A stretch of DNA of 64,000 bases from Psychrobacillus glaciei (GTDB lineage: Bacteria; Bacillota; Bacilli; Bacillales_A; Planococcaceae), in the NCBI RefSeq assembly GCF_008973485.1, contig NZ_CP031223.1, positions 806,001 to 870,000 of the forward strand, written 5' to 3'. Below the pieces are notes generated by a model that saw nothing but the letters and a program-made list of their open reading frames with translations, was not told the origin of the DNA and did not search any database. Position numbers and translations under genes: made by a program. Shown one piece after another: positions 63,663 through 64,000 of the stretch (the first letter of the stretch is position 1; each line of letters starts with the position of its first letter).

Positions 63663-64000
63663 CTGTCGATTGGCCAAAAATGACCAGTAAATTACCGCTT
63701 AACTTTATCTATGCAGCATCTATTTAAACTAGCATCGCTCTTATTAAAGCGGGCAAGGAACACATTGTTTGTGTAATGCGGCTTAAAGATGTTCTATTAA
63801 GTGACCGCTAAGATTTTCGCTGCAGGGCGGACGCTTTCCGCCGGGTGAGCGATGAGCCATCGCCGACGCTACGCGTTCGCCTGCGATGGCTCATCTGTCT
63901 CACTCTTCCGGCCGGAGTCGCCGCCCTTTCGCTTCAATCCCATAGGTGCCTTGCTATCTAATTCAGTCTCGTCGCACTACAGCAAAGGTATCCACTTTTT
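63663..64000. repeat. Gene-free end of window with a GC-rich long hairpin repeat
   Basis: No ORF is supported. A GC-rich inverted repeat spans 63825-63926: outer arms GGGCGG/CCGCCC, inner 13-bp arms GATGAGCCATCGC/GCGATGGCTCATC at 63851 and 63883. Its base composition differs sharply from the surroundings. Similar hairpins are dispersed in Bacillales genomes. Confidence 0.75.

Overview
The window is low-GC chromosomal DNA from a Gram-positive, Bacillales-type bacterium. Strong AGGAGG ribosome sites, rho-independent terminators, B. subtilis/S. aureus-like capsule genes, SbsC-like S-layer proteins and IS3/IS21/IS91-type elements fit a Planococcaceae or Bacillaceae genome. The genus cannot be fixed from the sequence alone.

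Layout. 1-6.7 kb: a SLAP-domain (S-layer assembly-like) protein, a small secreted protein, a membrane-anchored alpha/beta hydrolase, the first of four secreted SbsC-like cell-wall proteins and an anchored Ser/Thr-rich protein. 6.9-27.0 kb: a complete Wzx/Wzy-type exopolysaccharide/capsule locus. It holds the Wzz/BY-kinase/PHP-phosphatase regulatory trio, a FlaA1/PglF-type dehydratase, GtaB, an aminotransferase, a phosphoglycosyl transferase and a GNAT acetyltransferase (priming amino sugar). These are followed by CapE-CapF-CapG for UDP-L-FucNAc, three glycosyltransferases, Wzy polymerase, a pyruvyl transferase and Wzx flippase. 27.0-36.4 kb: a decayed accessory stretch with IS remnants, an orphan WbpE-like aminotransferase, an IS21 element splitting a helix-turn-helix gene, a C-terminal stub of a sugar epimerase and a duplicated 0.4 kb block carrying a 50-residue ORF. 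36.4-47.2 kb: a ParA-like pair, two more SbsC-like proteins, an MFS transporter, a YHYH/SbsC-like protein and an IS91-like element. 47.3-55.7 kb: an unusual double-histidine-kinase hybrid sensor, its SARP/BTAD-type response regulator, and a 1341-residue SbsC-like protein with eleven 76-residue repeats. 55.7-57.0 kb: an intact IS3-family element. 57.6-63.6 kb: a LacI-controlled operon for nucleoside uptake and breakdown (nucleoside hydrolase, ECF transporter S, T and two ATPases, ribokinase).

Two repeat families cut across these regions. The first is a dispersed repeat called R1 here (GTCCCTGTGTCAGAA ... TTCTGACAA). It sits almost always just 3' of genes, often carries its own terminator hairpin, forms the last codons of two genes and is the target of an IS3 element. 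The second, called R2 here, is a roughly 330-470 bp element in four full copies plus one partial copy. Its central stem changes sequence between copies while keeping pairing, which points to a selected structured RNA (or DNA) element. I consider R2 and the SbsC-like family the most interesting content. The surface proteins, polysaccharide locus and pyruvyl transferase together suggest a cell-envelope region in which proteins may dock onto a locally encoded wall polymer; that link is inference.
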